This document shows positions 13,758 through 20,291 of a stretch of DNA of 20,389 bases, in pieces (the stretch's first letter is position 1; every line of letters begins with the position of its first letter). The notes under the pieces were generated by a model that was not told where the DNA came from, did not search any database, and worked only from the letters and a program-made list of their open reading frames with translations. Source of the DNA: Bog-756 sp038210245. Lineage in GTDB: Bacteria > Actinomycetota > Acidimicrobiia > Acidimicrobiales > RAAP-2. Location of the stretch: positions 1 through 20,389 of the forward strand of contig JBBQWW010000062.1 in assembly GCA_038210245.1 (NCBI GenBank), read 5' to 3'. The position numbers and the translations under genes are program-made.

Positions 13758-14180
13758 ATGGTCGACGCGCTGGCCGACCGACTGCACTCCCGAGGATGGC
13801 GGATCACCCCTCAGCGCCGCGCCGTGGTGACGGCCCTGCATGGCGAGCACGTCCACCTGAGCGCCGACCAGGTCCTGGCCGGCGCCCGTCGGGTGGTGCC
13901 CGAGGTCAGTCTGGCCACCGTCTACAACACACTCAACGAGTTGGTGTCCATGGGGGAGATCAGCGAGATCCGCCTGTCCGACGGCACCACCCGGTACGAC
14001 CCGAAGGTCGGTCCTGACCACCACCATCTGGTGTGTGAGGGCTGTGGCCTGACCTTCGACGTCGAGCCCCGAGGGGTGGAAGGCCTCACCCTTCCCCGGG
14101 TCCAGCGCTACGGGATGACCGTCGACACCGTCGAGGTGGTGTTCCGGGGCCGCTGCAGCAACTGCGCCGAGCACGGCTGA
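13758..14180 (+). CDS. perR: PerR-type peroxide-sensing Fur family repressor
   Basis: 140 aa. An N-terminal winged helix (WRITPQRRAVVTAL, VSLATVYNTLNELVSMGEI) is followed by a dimerisation domain. All five regulatory-metal ligands of Bacillus PerR have counterparts: H33 (H37), D81 (D85), H88 (H91), H90 (H93) and D101 (D104). An Asp at the last position, rather than the Glu of Fur, is the usual mark of peroxide sensing by iron-catalysed His oxidation. C93, C96, C133 and C136 form the structural Zn site. The ATG is one base after the katA stop, with AAGGAG 13 bases upstream, so translation is probably coupled. It should repress katA and itself through the box at 12224. CatR-type regulators of Streptomyces are the closest functional parallel. 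Confidence 0.9.
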   Translation: MVDALADRLHSRGWRITPQRRAVVTALHGEHVHLSADQVLAGARRVVPEVSLATVYNTLNELVSMGEISEIRLSDGTTRYDPKVGPDHHHLVCEGCGLTFDVEPRGVEGLTLPRVQRYGMTVDTVEVVFRGRCSNCAEHG

Positions 14181-14190
14181 ACGGGTCGTC

Positions 14191-14221
14191 CGAGGGCTGC
14201 CGGCCCGGAAGGGGCCGCTCG
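14191..14221 (+). terminator. Stem-loop after the katA-perR operon
   Basis: CGGCCC (14201-14206) pairs with GGGCCG (14212-14217) around GGAAG; outside it CGAG and CTCG pair across an asymmetric bulge. It starts ten bases after the perR stop. Confidence 0.5.
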
Positions 14222-14265
14222 GGCGGGGTCGTCACCGACCACCACCCGGGCCGCTGTCCAGTGAA

Positions 14266-14279
14266 GGCGTCGGGACGCC
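14266..14279 (-). terminator. Small hairpin after the FtsH-like gene
   Basis: GGCGT-CGGG-ACGCC is a perfect 5-bp stem with a tetraloop, seven bases beyond the stop of the leftward FtsH-like gene. Confidence 0.35.
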
Positions 14280-14286
14280 GGAGAGG

Positions 14287-16203
14287 TCAGGAGCGGTGCA
14301 GGGATCCGTCGGCGGCCCGATGGGGGTCGCCCGACCCACCCACCCGGTCCGACGGTGGGGCGGTGCGGATGACCTCCAGGATCTCCTCGCCGATCAGCTC
14401 CTCGCGGTCGAGGAGCGCGTCACGCAGGGCCTCCACCACGAACCGGTGATCGTCGAGCATCTGGGTCACCGAGTCCTTGGCGGTGGACAGCAGCGCCTCC
14501 ACCTCGGCCCGGCCCTCGTCGGTGCCCAGCACCTTGGAGACGATGCCTCCGGCCGGGTACTCCATGGCCGCCGACGAGATCAGCGTGGTGCCCATGCCCA
14601 GCTGGCCGACCATCTGGCAGGCGTTCTGAGTGGCGGCCTGCAGGTCGCTGGCCACGCCGGTGGAGGACTCCCCGAAGAACAGTTCCTCGGCCACCATGCC
14701 GCCGAAGGCGATGTCGATGAGGGCACGGACTTCGGACTTGGTCTTGGTGAACCGCTCCTCTTCCTCGGAGTGACTGAGCAGCCCCAGGGCGTCCTTGCGC
14801 TTGATGATGGTGAGGACCTCGAGTTTGCGGCCCTTGCCCACCAGCCAGGCCACGGTGGCGTGCCCGGCCTCGTGGGTGGCGATGGTCCGACGCTCGGCCT
14901 CGGTGTACTCCACCGGCTGGGCCAGACCGATCTCTTCGGTCATCTTGGCGTGCTGCAGGTCGTTCCACGAGAAGCGGTTGGCTCCCCGGCGCAAGGCCCA
15001 CACCAGGGACTCGTCCATGAGGTGCTCGATCATCACCGGCGAGTAGCCCGCCGTCATGGCGGCCAGGGTCTCCCGCTGGGCCGGGTCGTCCAGCTCAGGC
15101 TCGTGGGCCTTCTTGCCCAGGTAGTAGTCGATGATGTCCCGGCGCCCCGAGCGGCTGGGCAGGCCGAAGTAGATGTTCCGGTCGAAACGTCCGGGCCGCA
15201 ACAGCGCCGGATCGAGATCGCTGGCCCGGTTAGTGGCGCCGATGACCAGGATGTTGGCCGGCACGTGCTTGGGCTTGTCCAACCGGCGGTGGGCCGGGAG
15301 CCACGAGTTGATCCCGTCGATGAACCAACCCTTCAGGCGGAGGGAGGGTGGGGTCTGCTCGAAGGACTGCAGCTGGATGAGCAGCTCGTTGACCACCCCG
15401 GGGATGCCCTCGCCCTGGCGCTGGCCGCTGCCCCGGGCCCCGCCGATGGCGTCGAGCTCCTCGATGAAGCCGATGGCCCCACCCTCCCGACGGGCGTGCT
15501 TGCGGAGGGCCTTGAAGTAGGCCCGGATCTTTCGGTTGGTCTGCCCGTAGAACATGGACTGGAAGGCCGAGGACGAGACGAAGAGGAAGGGGACCCCCGC
15601 CTCGGCGGCCATGGCCTTGGCCATGTAGGTCTTGCCGGTCCCGGGTGGGCCCTCGAACAGGATGGCCTTGCGGGGGGAGCCGCCCATCTGCTCGGCGAAG
15701 GTCCGGTGGGCCAAGAAGAGGTTGAGGGTCTTGGTCACCTCTTCGACCAGGCCCTCCGAGCCCCGCACGTCGTCGAAACTCATGGAGAGCTCGTCAGGCC
15801 GGTAGAGGATGTGGGGCGAGCGACCGGCTCCTAGCAGCGGGACCACCATGACCAGGACCAGCACGGTGATGAGGACGATGGCCGGCAGCATGGGCTGCAG
15901 GGATGCCGGGAAGTGGGGTACAGGGAACGACGCCCCTGGATCCAGCACGTCCCGGAGGATCAAGAGGAGGGCGATCGGGGCCAGCACCATGGCCACCCGC
16001 TGGAGCCGGGTGCTGCGGGACCGCTCCCGGTGGGCGCCCACGTCAGTGGTGGCGATGGCGGCCACCCCGGACTCGTGGAGGGTCAGGGTTCCCTCGGTCG
16101 GTACGGTCTGGATCCGGCGGTGGCGGCGAGCCGGTCGGCGGGCGACCCGATCCGTCCCGTCCGTGAGACCCGTCGGGGGATCCAACGCTTTGTGGTTCTC
16201 CAT
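14287..16203 (-). CDS. Divergent FtsH-like membrane AAA+ zinc metalloprotease
   Basis: 638 aa. Two membrane segments (about 70-87 and 106-126) are separated by only about 18 residues, against the 70-odd-residue extracytoplasmic domain of FtsH. The AAA module has Walker A GPPGTGKT (185-192), a pore loop MFYGQTN (217-223, FtsH has FVG), a Walker B reading GFIEELDA in which E248 replaces the usual Asp, and arginine fingers R339 and R342 in RPGRFDR. About 35 residues (283-316, WFIDGINSWLPAHRRL) are inserted before the NILVIGATN strand. The protease domain keeps HEAGH (444-448) and the third zinc ligand D520 in VASDLQAAT, so it should be proteolytically active. GGAGG six bases upstream fixes the ATG at 16203; a longer frame to 16374 looks non-coding. 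This is probably a second, specialised FtsH paralogue. Confidence 0.85.
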   Translation of the reverse strand: MENHKALDPPTGLTDGTDRVARRPARRHRRIQTVPTEGTLTLHESGVAAIATTDVGAHRERSRSTRLQRVAMVLAPIALLLILRDVLDPGASFPVPHFPASLQPMLPAIVLITVLVLVMVVPLLGAGRSPHILYRPDELSMSFDDVRGSEGLVEEVTKTLNLFLAHRTFAEQMGGSPRKAILFEGPPGTGKTYMAKAMAAEAGVPFLFVSSSAFQSMFYGQTNRKIRAYFKALRKHARREGGAIGFIEELDAIGGARGSGQRQGEGIPGVVNELLIQLQSFEQTPPSLRLKGWFIDGINSWLPAHRRLDKPKHVPANILVIGATNRASDLDPALLRPGRFDRNIYFGLPSRSGRRDIIDYYLGKKAHEPELDDPAQRETLAAMTAGYSPVMIEHLMDESLVWALRRGANRFSWNDLQHAKMTEEIGLAQPVEYTEAERRTIATHEAGHATVAWLVGKGRKLEVLTIIKRKDALGLLSHSEEEERFTKTKSEVRALIDIAFGGMVAEELFFGESSTGVASDLQAATQNACQMVGQLGMGTTLISSAAMEYPAGGIVSKVLGTDEGRAEVEALLSTAKDSVTQMLDDHRFVVEALRDALLDREELIGEEILEVIRTAPPSDRVGGSGDPHRAADGSLHRS

Positions 16204-16344
16204 GGCCTGCCTCCAGTTGGACCCGCGTGCTGCCGGTGGGCACCTCGCTGCGTGCGTCCCCAGTGGAACGACTGGCTTCGACCGAGTGCCCCTCTGTCGA
16301 CGCTGACCCCCTCCGAACGCTCCACGGCGGTGGTCATCGCTGAA

Positions 16345-16374
16345 CCTATACCGGTGCGGCGCACTCCGTCCCAA
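16345..16374 (-). promoter_or_regulatory. Candidate promoter of the FtsH-like gene
   Basis: On the minus strand TTGGGA (16374-16369), 18 bases and TATAGG (16350-16345) resemble a -35/-10 pair, which would give a 5' leader of about 135 bases. Confidence 0.4.
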
Positions 16375-16396
16375 ATGGGTTCAAATCCATACGGAG
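16364..16396. repeat. Inverted repeat overlapping the -35 of the FtsH-like gene
   Basis: CTCCGT (16364-16369) pairs with ACGGAG (16391-16396), and inside it ATGG (16375-16378) pairs with CCAT (16387-16390). It may be an operator for the FtsH-like gene or an RNA stem after the lipoprotein gene, which ends 79 bases upstream. It resembles a tRNA T-arm superficially but no tRNA is present. Confidence 0.4.
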
Positions 16397-16474
16397 CGTG
16401 TCCGGTTGCATCCGCCGAGTGAGTTATCGGGCCTCCGCCACCCGGCAACCAGTGGCGTCAGACCACAGGTGTGG

Positions 16475-17332
16475 CTAGCCGCGGGCGGTCGGCACCGGGA
16501 ACTCCCGCACCTCGAAGTCGGAGAGCACCGTCGGGCAGAGAGCCACGGCCACCAGCGAGCAGGACTCAGCGGCGATGCTCACCGCCGAGCCGTTGGTCAC
16601 CGCCGGCATCACCTGCGGGAAGATCACCACGCCGGTGACCGGGTGGGGCCCACCGGAGCCCTGGAGGGTGCCGGTCACGCCGGACGGGTCGGTGACCGAG
16701 GCCACGTCGGGGGTGGGCATGGCACTCTCCTCTCCCGTGGGCGGGGAGCCGCTGCAGCTGGCCTGCTGCTGTTGCCACTGGGGGATGGAGAAGAACGGGC
16801 AGACAGCCGCCATCCCCGAGGTCCGGCCGGTGGTGTCGAAGGTAGCGAAGATGCCTTCGTCGCCCGCTTGGGCCGGGGCGCTCGGCGCCGGGGCGTTGGA
16901 CGGGTACACGGCCAGCCCGGTGGCGCCGGGTGACGCCGCCCACTCCGAGCACGACCATCCTTCCGGTCCGACCACGGTGTGGGTGCCGTCGGTGAAGAAC
17001 TCGACCTTGCCCACCAGGGACGTCGGGATCGGGGCCAGGAGGATGCTAGGCTTCCACCCCTGGTTGGGAAGCGGCACGCCGAAGGCGTTGACACAGCCCA
17101 CCACCGGAAAGGCCACGGCAACCTCGCCGGAGAGGGGTGGGGGGGAGGTGGCGGTGCCGGATCCGGGCACGCCGACCGGGTTCTGGGTGGTCGACGTGGA
17201 CCCCACGATGTCGGACAGCGACGCGCCGCATCCCGCGGTCAGCGCCCCCGCCACGGCCAGGGCGACCAGGCCGATGATGGTGGAGCTACCGGACCGGCGA
17301 AGTCGGTGGCGGGGGGGTGTGGGTGGCGTCAC
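16475..17332 (-). CDS. Cys-rich secreted lipoprotein, unknown function
   Basis: 285 aa. An Arg-rich n-region (RHRLRR), a hydrophobic core (TIIGLVALAVAGAL) and a lipobox LTAGC with C35 as the lipidated residue mark a type II signal peptide; Thr at -3 is less usual than Leu or Val. A Ser/Thr/Pro/Gly-rich linker follows (about 38-70), as in surface-anchored actinobacterial lipoproteins. The remainder has six Cys, consistent with three disulfides, and no enzyme motif I recognise. Weak internal similarity is visible between the GWKPSILLAPIPTSLVG and HPVTGVVIFPQVMPAV regions, but it does not establish a repeat. The GTG start follows TAACGT by eight bases. The FtsH-like protease lies downstream on the same strand but has its own promoter candidate. 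Confidence 0.75.
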   Translation of the reverse strand: MTPPTPPRHRLRRSGSSTIIGLVALAVAGALTAGCGASLSDIVGSTSTTQNPVGVPGSGTATSPPPLSGEVAVAFPVVGCVNAFGVPLPNQGWKPSILLAPIPTSLVGKVEFFTDGTHTVVGPEGWSCSEWAASPGATGLAVYPSNAPAPSAPAQAGDEGIFATFDTTGRTSGMAAVCPFFSIPQWQQQQASCSGSPPTGEESAMPTPDVASVTDPSGVTGTLQGSGGPHPVTGVVIFPQVMPAVTNGSAVSIAAESCSLVAVALCPTVLSDFEVREFPVPTARG

Positions 17333-17340
17333 TGGTCCAG

Positions 17341-17346
17341 ACGTTA
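17341..17346 (-). promoter_or_regulatory. Near-leaderless -10 (TAACGT) of the lipoprotein gene
   Basis: TAACGT matches TANNNT and ends eight bases before the GTG at 17332, leaving at most one or two bases of leader. Confidence 0.45.
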
Positions 17347-17355
17347 AGCCACTGA

Positions 17356-17382
17356 CGGGCCCCGGCCGCGCCTTCCGGCCCG
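17356..17382 (-). terminator. Stem-loop after the four-helix membrane protein
   Basis: CGGGCC (17356-17361) and GGCCCG (17377-17382) pair over 6 bp, with two more inner pairs possible across a bulge. It begins two bases after the stop at 17385. Confidence 0.45.
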
Positions 17383-17384
17383 AC

Positions 17385-17957
17385 TCAGCCCTTTCGTGGG
17401 CGAGTCGGGGGGCCGCCCACCGGTGCCGCGTGCGCCCCTCCGGTCTCCCACCGGCGGGCCAGGTACAGGACGACCAGGAGCAGTACCAGTTGGACCCAGC
17501 GGGCCACGGCGATCACGTCGAGGATCTCCTGTCGTGAGGAGTGGCGGGCCCGAAGAACGACGAAGACCACCACGCAGGCCGCCGTGGTGGTGGCGATGAA
17601 CGGCGCCCCGAACCGCTCGACCAGGCGCAGGGCCCGGTCCAGTCGATGGCCAACGGTCGGACCCGGGGACGGGGGCCGACCTCGCACCGTCCGCACGGCC
17701 CGCCAGACCACGACCACCTCCACCACCAGCAGCACGGTGATGAGCAGCGAGAGCACGTCGTTGGGCTCCTCGGTGGCGGTCAGCACCGAGAGCACGATGC
17801 GGGAGGCGACCACGGCCACCACGAACGGGAACAGGGCCGGTCGCCGTTCGATCAGTGTGGCCATGCGGCGACCGGGGCCGTAACCCTTCCGCCGACCGGC
17901 CACTGGTCGGCCCGCCCCGGCATCGGTGGAGGGGGCGGCGGGGTCTCCGGAATTCAT
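17385..17957 (-). CDS. Four-helix membrane protein, unknown function
   Basis: 190 aa. After a basic N-terminus of about 45 residues, four hydrophobic segments are evident: LFPFVVAVVASRIVLSVL, VLSLLITVLLVVEVVVVW, FIATTTAACVVVFVVL and WVQLVLLLVVLYLARRW. The loop between helices 2 and 3 is basic (RTVRGRPPSPGPTVGHRLDRALR) and therefore probably cytoplasmic. The arrangement recalls the voltage-sensor-like or two-times-two helix membrane proteins of unknown function in actinobacteria, but no diagnostic residue supports a channel. The ATG at 17957 is chosen because the upstream in-frame extension to 18308 overlaps the sigma gene and is Arg-rich noise. No clear Shine-Dalgarno is present. Confidence 0.7.
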   Translation of the reverse strand: MNSGDPAAPSTDAGAGRPVAGRRKGYGPGRRMATLIERRPALFPFVVAVVASRIVLSVLTATEEPNDVLSLLITVLLVVEVVVVWRAVRTVRGRPPSPGPTVGHRLDRALRLVERFGAPFIATTTAACVVVFVVLRARHSSRQEILDVIAVARWVQLVLLLVVLYLARRWETGGAHAAPVGGPPTRPRKG

Positions 17958-18007
17958 GGTTCTTGCATTCTGTCTCGCCCCGTGGAGGGCTGCCCGGCGC
18001 CGCCGAT

Positions 18008-18021
18008 GGGCGGACCCGCCC
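18008..18021 (-). terminator. Hairpin after the sigma factor gene
   Basis: GGGCG-GACC-CGCCC forms a perfect 5-bp stem with a four-base loop, four bases after the sigma-gene stop. Confidence 0.4.
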
Positions 18022-18025
18022 GTGA

Positions 18026-18943
18026 CTACCGGACGGCGGGTGGAGCGTCCACGTGGGCCAGCTTGTCCCGATTGCGCACCATAGAGATGGTCACCACCCG
18101 GTCGGCCTCCACCTCGAAGGCCGCCACCAGGTCGACGGCGCCGTCGAGCGACACCACGGTGCCCACATCTCCGTTGACGGACACGGGTCGAGCGGTGAGG
18201 TGGCCGGCGTGGCGGCGGGTCAGGTTGACCAGAAATCGCACCACGCGATCGGCGCCGACGACCGGTCGTCGGGCCGCTCGGACGGCCGCCCCGCCGTCGG
18301 AGACGCACACCACCCCGGGAGCCAGGTGGTGGAGGGCGGCGTCTACGTCGCCGAGCGCCACCGCCATCATCAGGGCGTCGACCACGGCCCGGTCGGCGTG
18401 GCGATCGACCGGGGGGCGGGCCTCGTCGCCTCCGCCGGCCGCCGGGCGGACCCGCCGCCGGGCCCGGCTGGCGATCTGCCGGCAGGCGGTCTCGGACTTG
18501 CCCACGGTGACGGCGATCTCGGCGAAGGGCACGGCGAACACGTCAGCCAGCAGGAAGACGGCCCGCTCCACCGGCTGCAGCTGGTCGAGCACGGCCAGGA
18601 AGCCGAACCGGAGGGACTCGGCGATCTCGGCCGCCTCGGCCGGTCCGGCCTCGGCCACCAGGGGTTCGGGGAGCCACGGCCCGACGTAGGCCTCCCGCCT
18701 CCGACGGGCCGTCCGCAGGTGGTCCAGGGCGATCCGGGTGGTGACGGTGGTCAGCCAGGCCTCGGGCCGGTCCACCTCCCCGGGGGACCGGGCCTGCCAC
18801 CGGAACCAGGCGTCCTGGACGACGTCTTCGGCATCGGTCACGGTACCCAGCATGCGGTAGGCCAGCCCGGTCAGCCGGGGTCGCTCCTGCTCGAAGCGAT
18901 CGGGAGGCGCTGGAGGGGAACGGCCCGGGGGGACGGGGGTCAC
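18026..18943 (-). CDS. ECF41-type (SigJ-like) RNA polymerase sigma factor with fused SnoaL-like domain
   Basis: 305 aa. Sigma region 2 (residues 16-82: LAYRMLGTVTDAEDVVQDAWFRW) and region 4 (about 108-165: PVERAVFLLADVFAVPFAEIA) are joined by a linker with the ECF41 signature WLPEP (90-94). A C-terminal NTF2/SnoaL-like domain (about 180-297) follows; in this group it replaces a separate anti-sigma factor and tunes activity. Its two landmark motifs are altered: DGGGK reads DGGAA (216-220) and NPDKL reads NRDKL (291-295). The GTG start overlaps the stop of the FAD oxidoreductase by four bases (GTGA), so the two genes are translationally coupled. The ECF41 promoter consensus lies upstream of the operon, which indicates autoregulation. 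The inducing signal is not known. Confidence 0.93.
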   Translation of the reverse strand: MTPVPPGRSPPAPPDRFEQERPRLTGLAYRMLGTVTDAEDVVQDAWFRWQARSPGEVDRPEAWLTTVTTRIALDHLRTARRRREAYVGPWLPEPLVAEAGPAEAAEIAESLRFGFLAVLDQLQPVERAVFLLADVFAVPFAEIAVTVGKSETACRQIASRARRRVRPAAGGGDEARPPVDRHADRAVVDALMMAVALGDVDAALHHLAPGVVCVSDGGAAVRAARRPVVGADRVVRFLVNLTRRHAGHLTARPVSVNGDVGTVVSLDGAVDLVAAFEVEADRVVTISMVRNRDKLAHVDAPPAVR

Positions 18944-20193
18944 GCCACCACTATGGACGAGTCGGGGCAGTCCCGGGCGGCCCGCATCCCGGCGGCATGG
19001 CCGCTGGCCAACGCCGCGTCGGCCAGGAGACCCTCCGGACCAACCCAGTCACCGGCCATGGTGATCCCCGGCACGCCCGTGTGGTCGATGCCGGGACGCC
19101 CGGCCAGGCCGCCGGTCGACGCCAGGGGCAGGGCCCCGTAGACCGACATGCGGGCCAGGAACCGCCGTACCACCACGTCCTCCTCGGCGACTCCGGCTGT
19201 GGCCACCAGCGCCTCGAGCTGGGGTCGGTCGAGGGCCGCACTACGGGCGCCGTAGCGGAGGGCGGCGACTACGGCCCCGCCGGCCGGGGCCTGCCGGGCC
19301 GGCGGCGACTGCACGGTGGCGTAGACCGGCTCGTCGAGGGAGAGGACGTACCCGGGCTCCGGGGACCGGGACACGCCGAGGTCGAGGCAGGCGGCCGTCA
19401 CCGGCGGCCCGAGCTCACCCCACTCCGGATCGGCCGGGAGGAGCCGACGCACGGCGGCCGGGCCTCCGGTCGCCACCACCACCCGTGGGGTCTTGAGGGC
19501 ACCGGCGGCCGTGCGGACCTCGAGGCCGGGGGAGGAGGGTTCGATGGCCTGGACGTCGACACCGGTGCGGAGATCGAGGGACCTGGACAGGGAGTCGATG
19601 AGCGGAGCCCAGCCCCCGTGCAGGTACAGCACGCCGCCCCGGTTGGCCACCTGCAGCTGGGAAACGGCGGCGTCAGCGCTGAACCGTTCGGTGTCGTCGG
19701 TATACGTTCCCAGCCGGATCAGGGCACGGACCACGGAAGCGGCATCGGGTCGCAGGTGCTGATGGGCAAGCCATTCGGCGACCGAGGTGTGCCGGAGGTC
19801 ATCGGGACGGAGTCGGGGCAGCCGGCCGAGGAGCCGGACCAGCTGGGCTTTGGACCGGGCCCCGAGGGCACCGGTGCTGAGTAGCGAGGACGGTCCGGAC
19901 GGCAGGACGTGGAGGCGGTCCCCGGTCAACGCCCGATAGTGGGCCAGGGGTGGGGCCACGCCGTCGGGGGTGATCCCGAGCGACGTCAGTACGGCCATGC
20001 CGGGTCCGCCCCGATAGAGGGCGTGGGCTCCTCTGTTGAGGGTGAACCCATCCCGCTCGGTGGTGCGGGCCCGGCCCCCCGGGGCGTGGGCCTCGAGCAC
20101 GATGACCCGCAGGCCAGCCATCTGGGCGGCGGCGGCGGCGGTCAGACCGGCCAGGCCGCCACCCACCACGATCACATGGGCATCGTTGGTCAT
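18940..20193 (-). CDS. FAD-dependent oxidoreductase of the phytoene desaturase/amine oxidase group, ECF41-linked
   Basis: 417 aa. The N-terminus AHVIVVGGGLAGLTAAAAAQMAG contains GxGxxG, followed by VLEAHAPGGRARTTERDGFTLNRGAHALY, the standard FAD-contact and GG/RxxT region. The C-terminal FAD motif is GITMAGDWVGPEGLLADAALASGHAAG. The central substrate domain is diverse, so the substrate is unknown. The gene overlaps the ECF41 sigma gene by four bases; ECF41 factors are typically encoded beside a carboxymuconolactone decarboxylase, oxidoreductase or epimerase, and this flavoprotein fits that role. The ATG at 20193 is eight bases after the CGTC -10 element and is the likely leaderless start; the ATG at 20199 lies only two bases after CGTC and is probably upstream of the transcript. 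Confidence 0.88.
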   Translation of the reverse strand: MTNDAHVIVVGGGLAGLTAAAAAQMAGLRVIVLEAHAPGGRARTTERDGFTLNRGAHALYRGGPGMAVLTSLGITPDGVAPPLAHYRALTGDRLHVLPSGPSSLLSTGALGARSKAQLVRLLGRLPRLRPDDLRHTSVAEWLAHQHLRPDAASVVRALIRLGTYTDDTERFSADAAVSQLQVANRGGVLYLHGGWAPLIDSLSRSLDLRTGVDVQAIEPSSPGLEVRTAAGALKTPRVVVATGGPAAVRRLLPADPEWGELGPPVTAACLDLGVSRSPEPGYVLSLDEPVYATVQSPPARQAPAGGAVVAALRYGARSAALDRPQLEALVATAGVAEEDVVVRRFLARMSVYGALPLASTGGLAGRPGIDHTGVPGITMAGDWVGPEGLLADAALASGHAAGMRAARDCPDSSIVVA

Positions 20194-20201
20194 ACCCATT
20201 C

Positions 20202-20228
20202 GACGCCGCCCGGGTCCCCGTTGTGACA
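20202..20228 (-). promoter_or_regulatory. ECF41 promoter: TGTCACA-N16-CGTC
   Basis: On the minus strand TGTCACA (20228-20222), exactly 16 bases, and CGTC (20205-20202) reproduce the known ECF41 consensus without mismatch. It stands directly before the operon that encodes an ECF41 factor. Confidence 0.85.
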
Positions 20229-20245
20229 GGGGGATGGCTAAGGGC

Positions 20246-20286
20246 GGCCCACGGTGAGGTTCTGGAGGCGGACCTCACCGTGGGCC
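20246..20286 (-). terminator. Perfect 15-bp stem-loop
   Basis: GGCCCACGGTGAGGT (20246-20260) and ACCTCACCGTGGGCC (20272-20286) pair without mismatch around an 11-base loop, five bases after the stop of the gene at the right edge. It separates that gene from the ECF41 promoter. Confidence 0.75.
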
Positions 20287-20291
20287 AGACG

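Noticed and set aside
14296..15834. 512-codon open frame on the plus strand
   Set aside because: It is antisense to the FtsH-like gene, whose Walker, HEAGH and zinc-ligand motifs are clear. The antisense product is a Gly/His/Val/Leu-rich shadow typical of high-GC DNA.
16319..16399. tRNA-like signal: GGTTCAAATCC with CGCTCC and GGAGCG about 80 bases apart
   Set aside because: The T-arm stem does not pair with the proper five bases, there is no T8, D-arm or anticodon stem, and the outer arms pair over only six bases.
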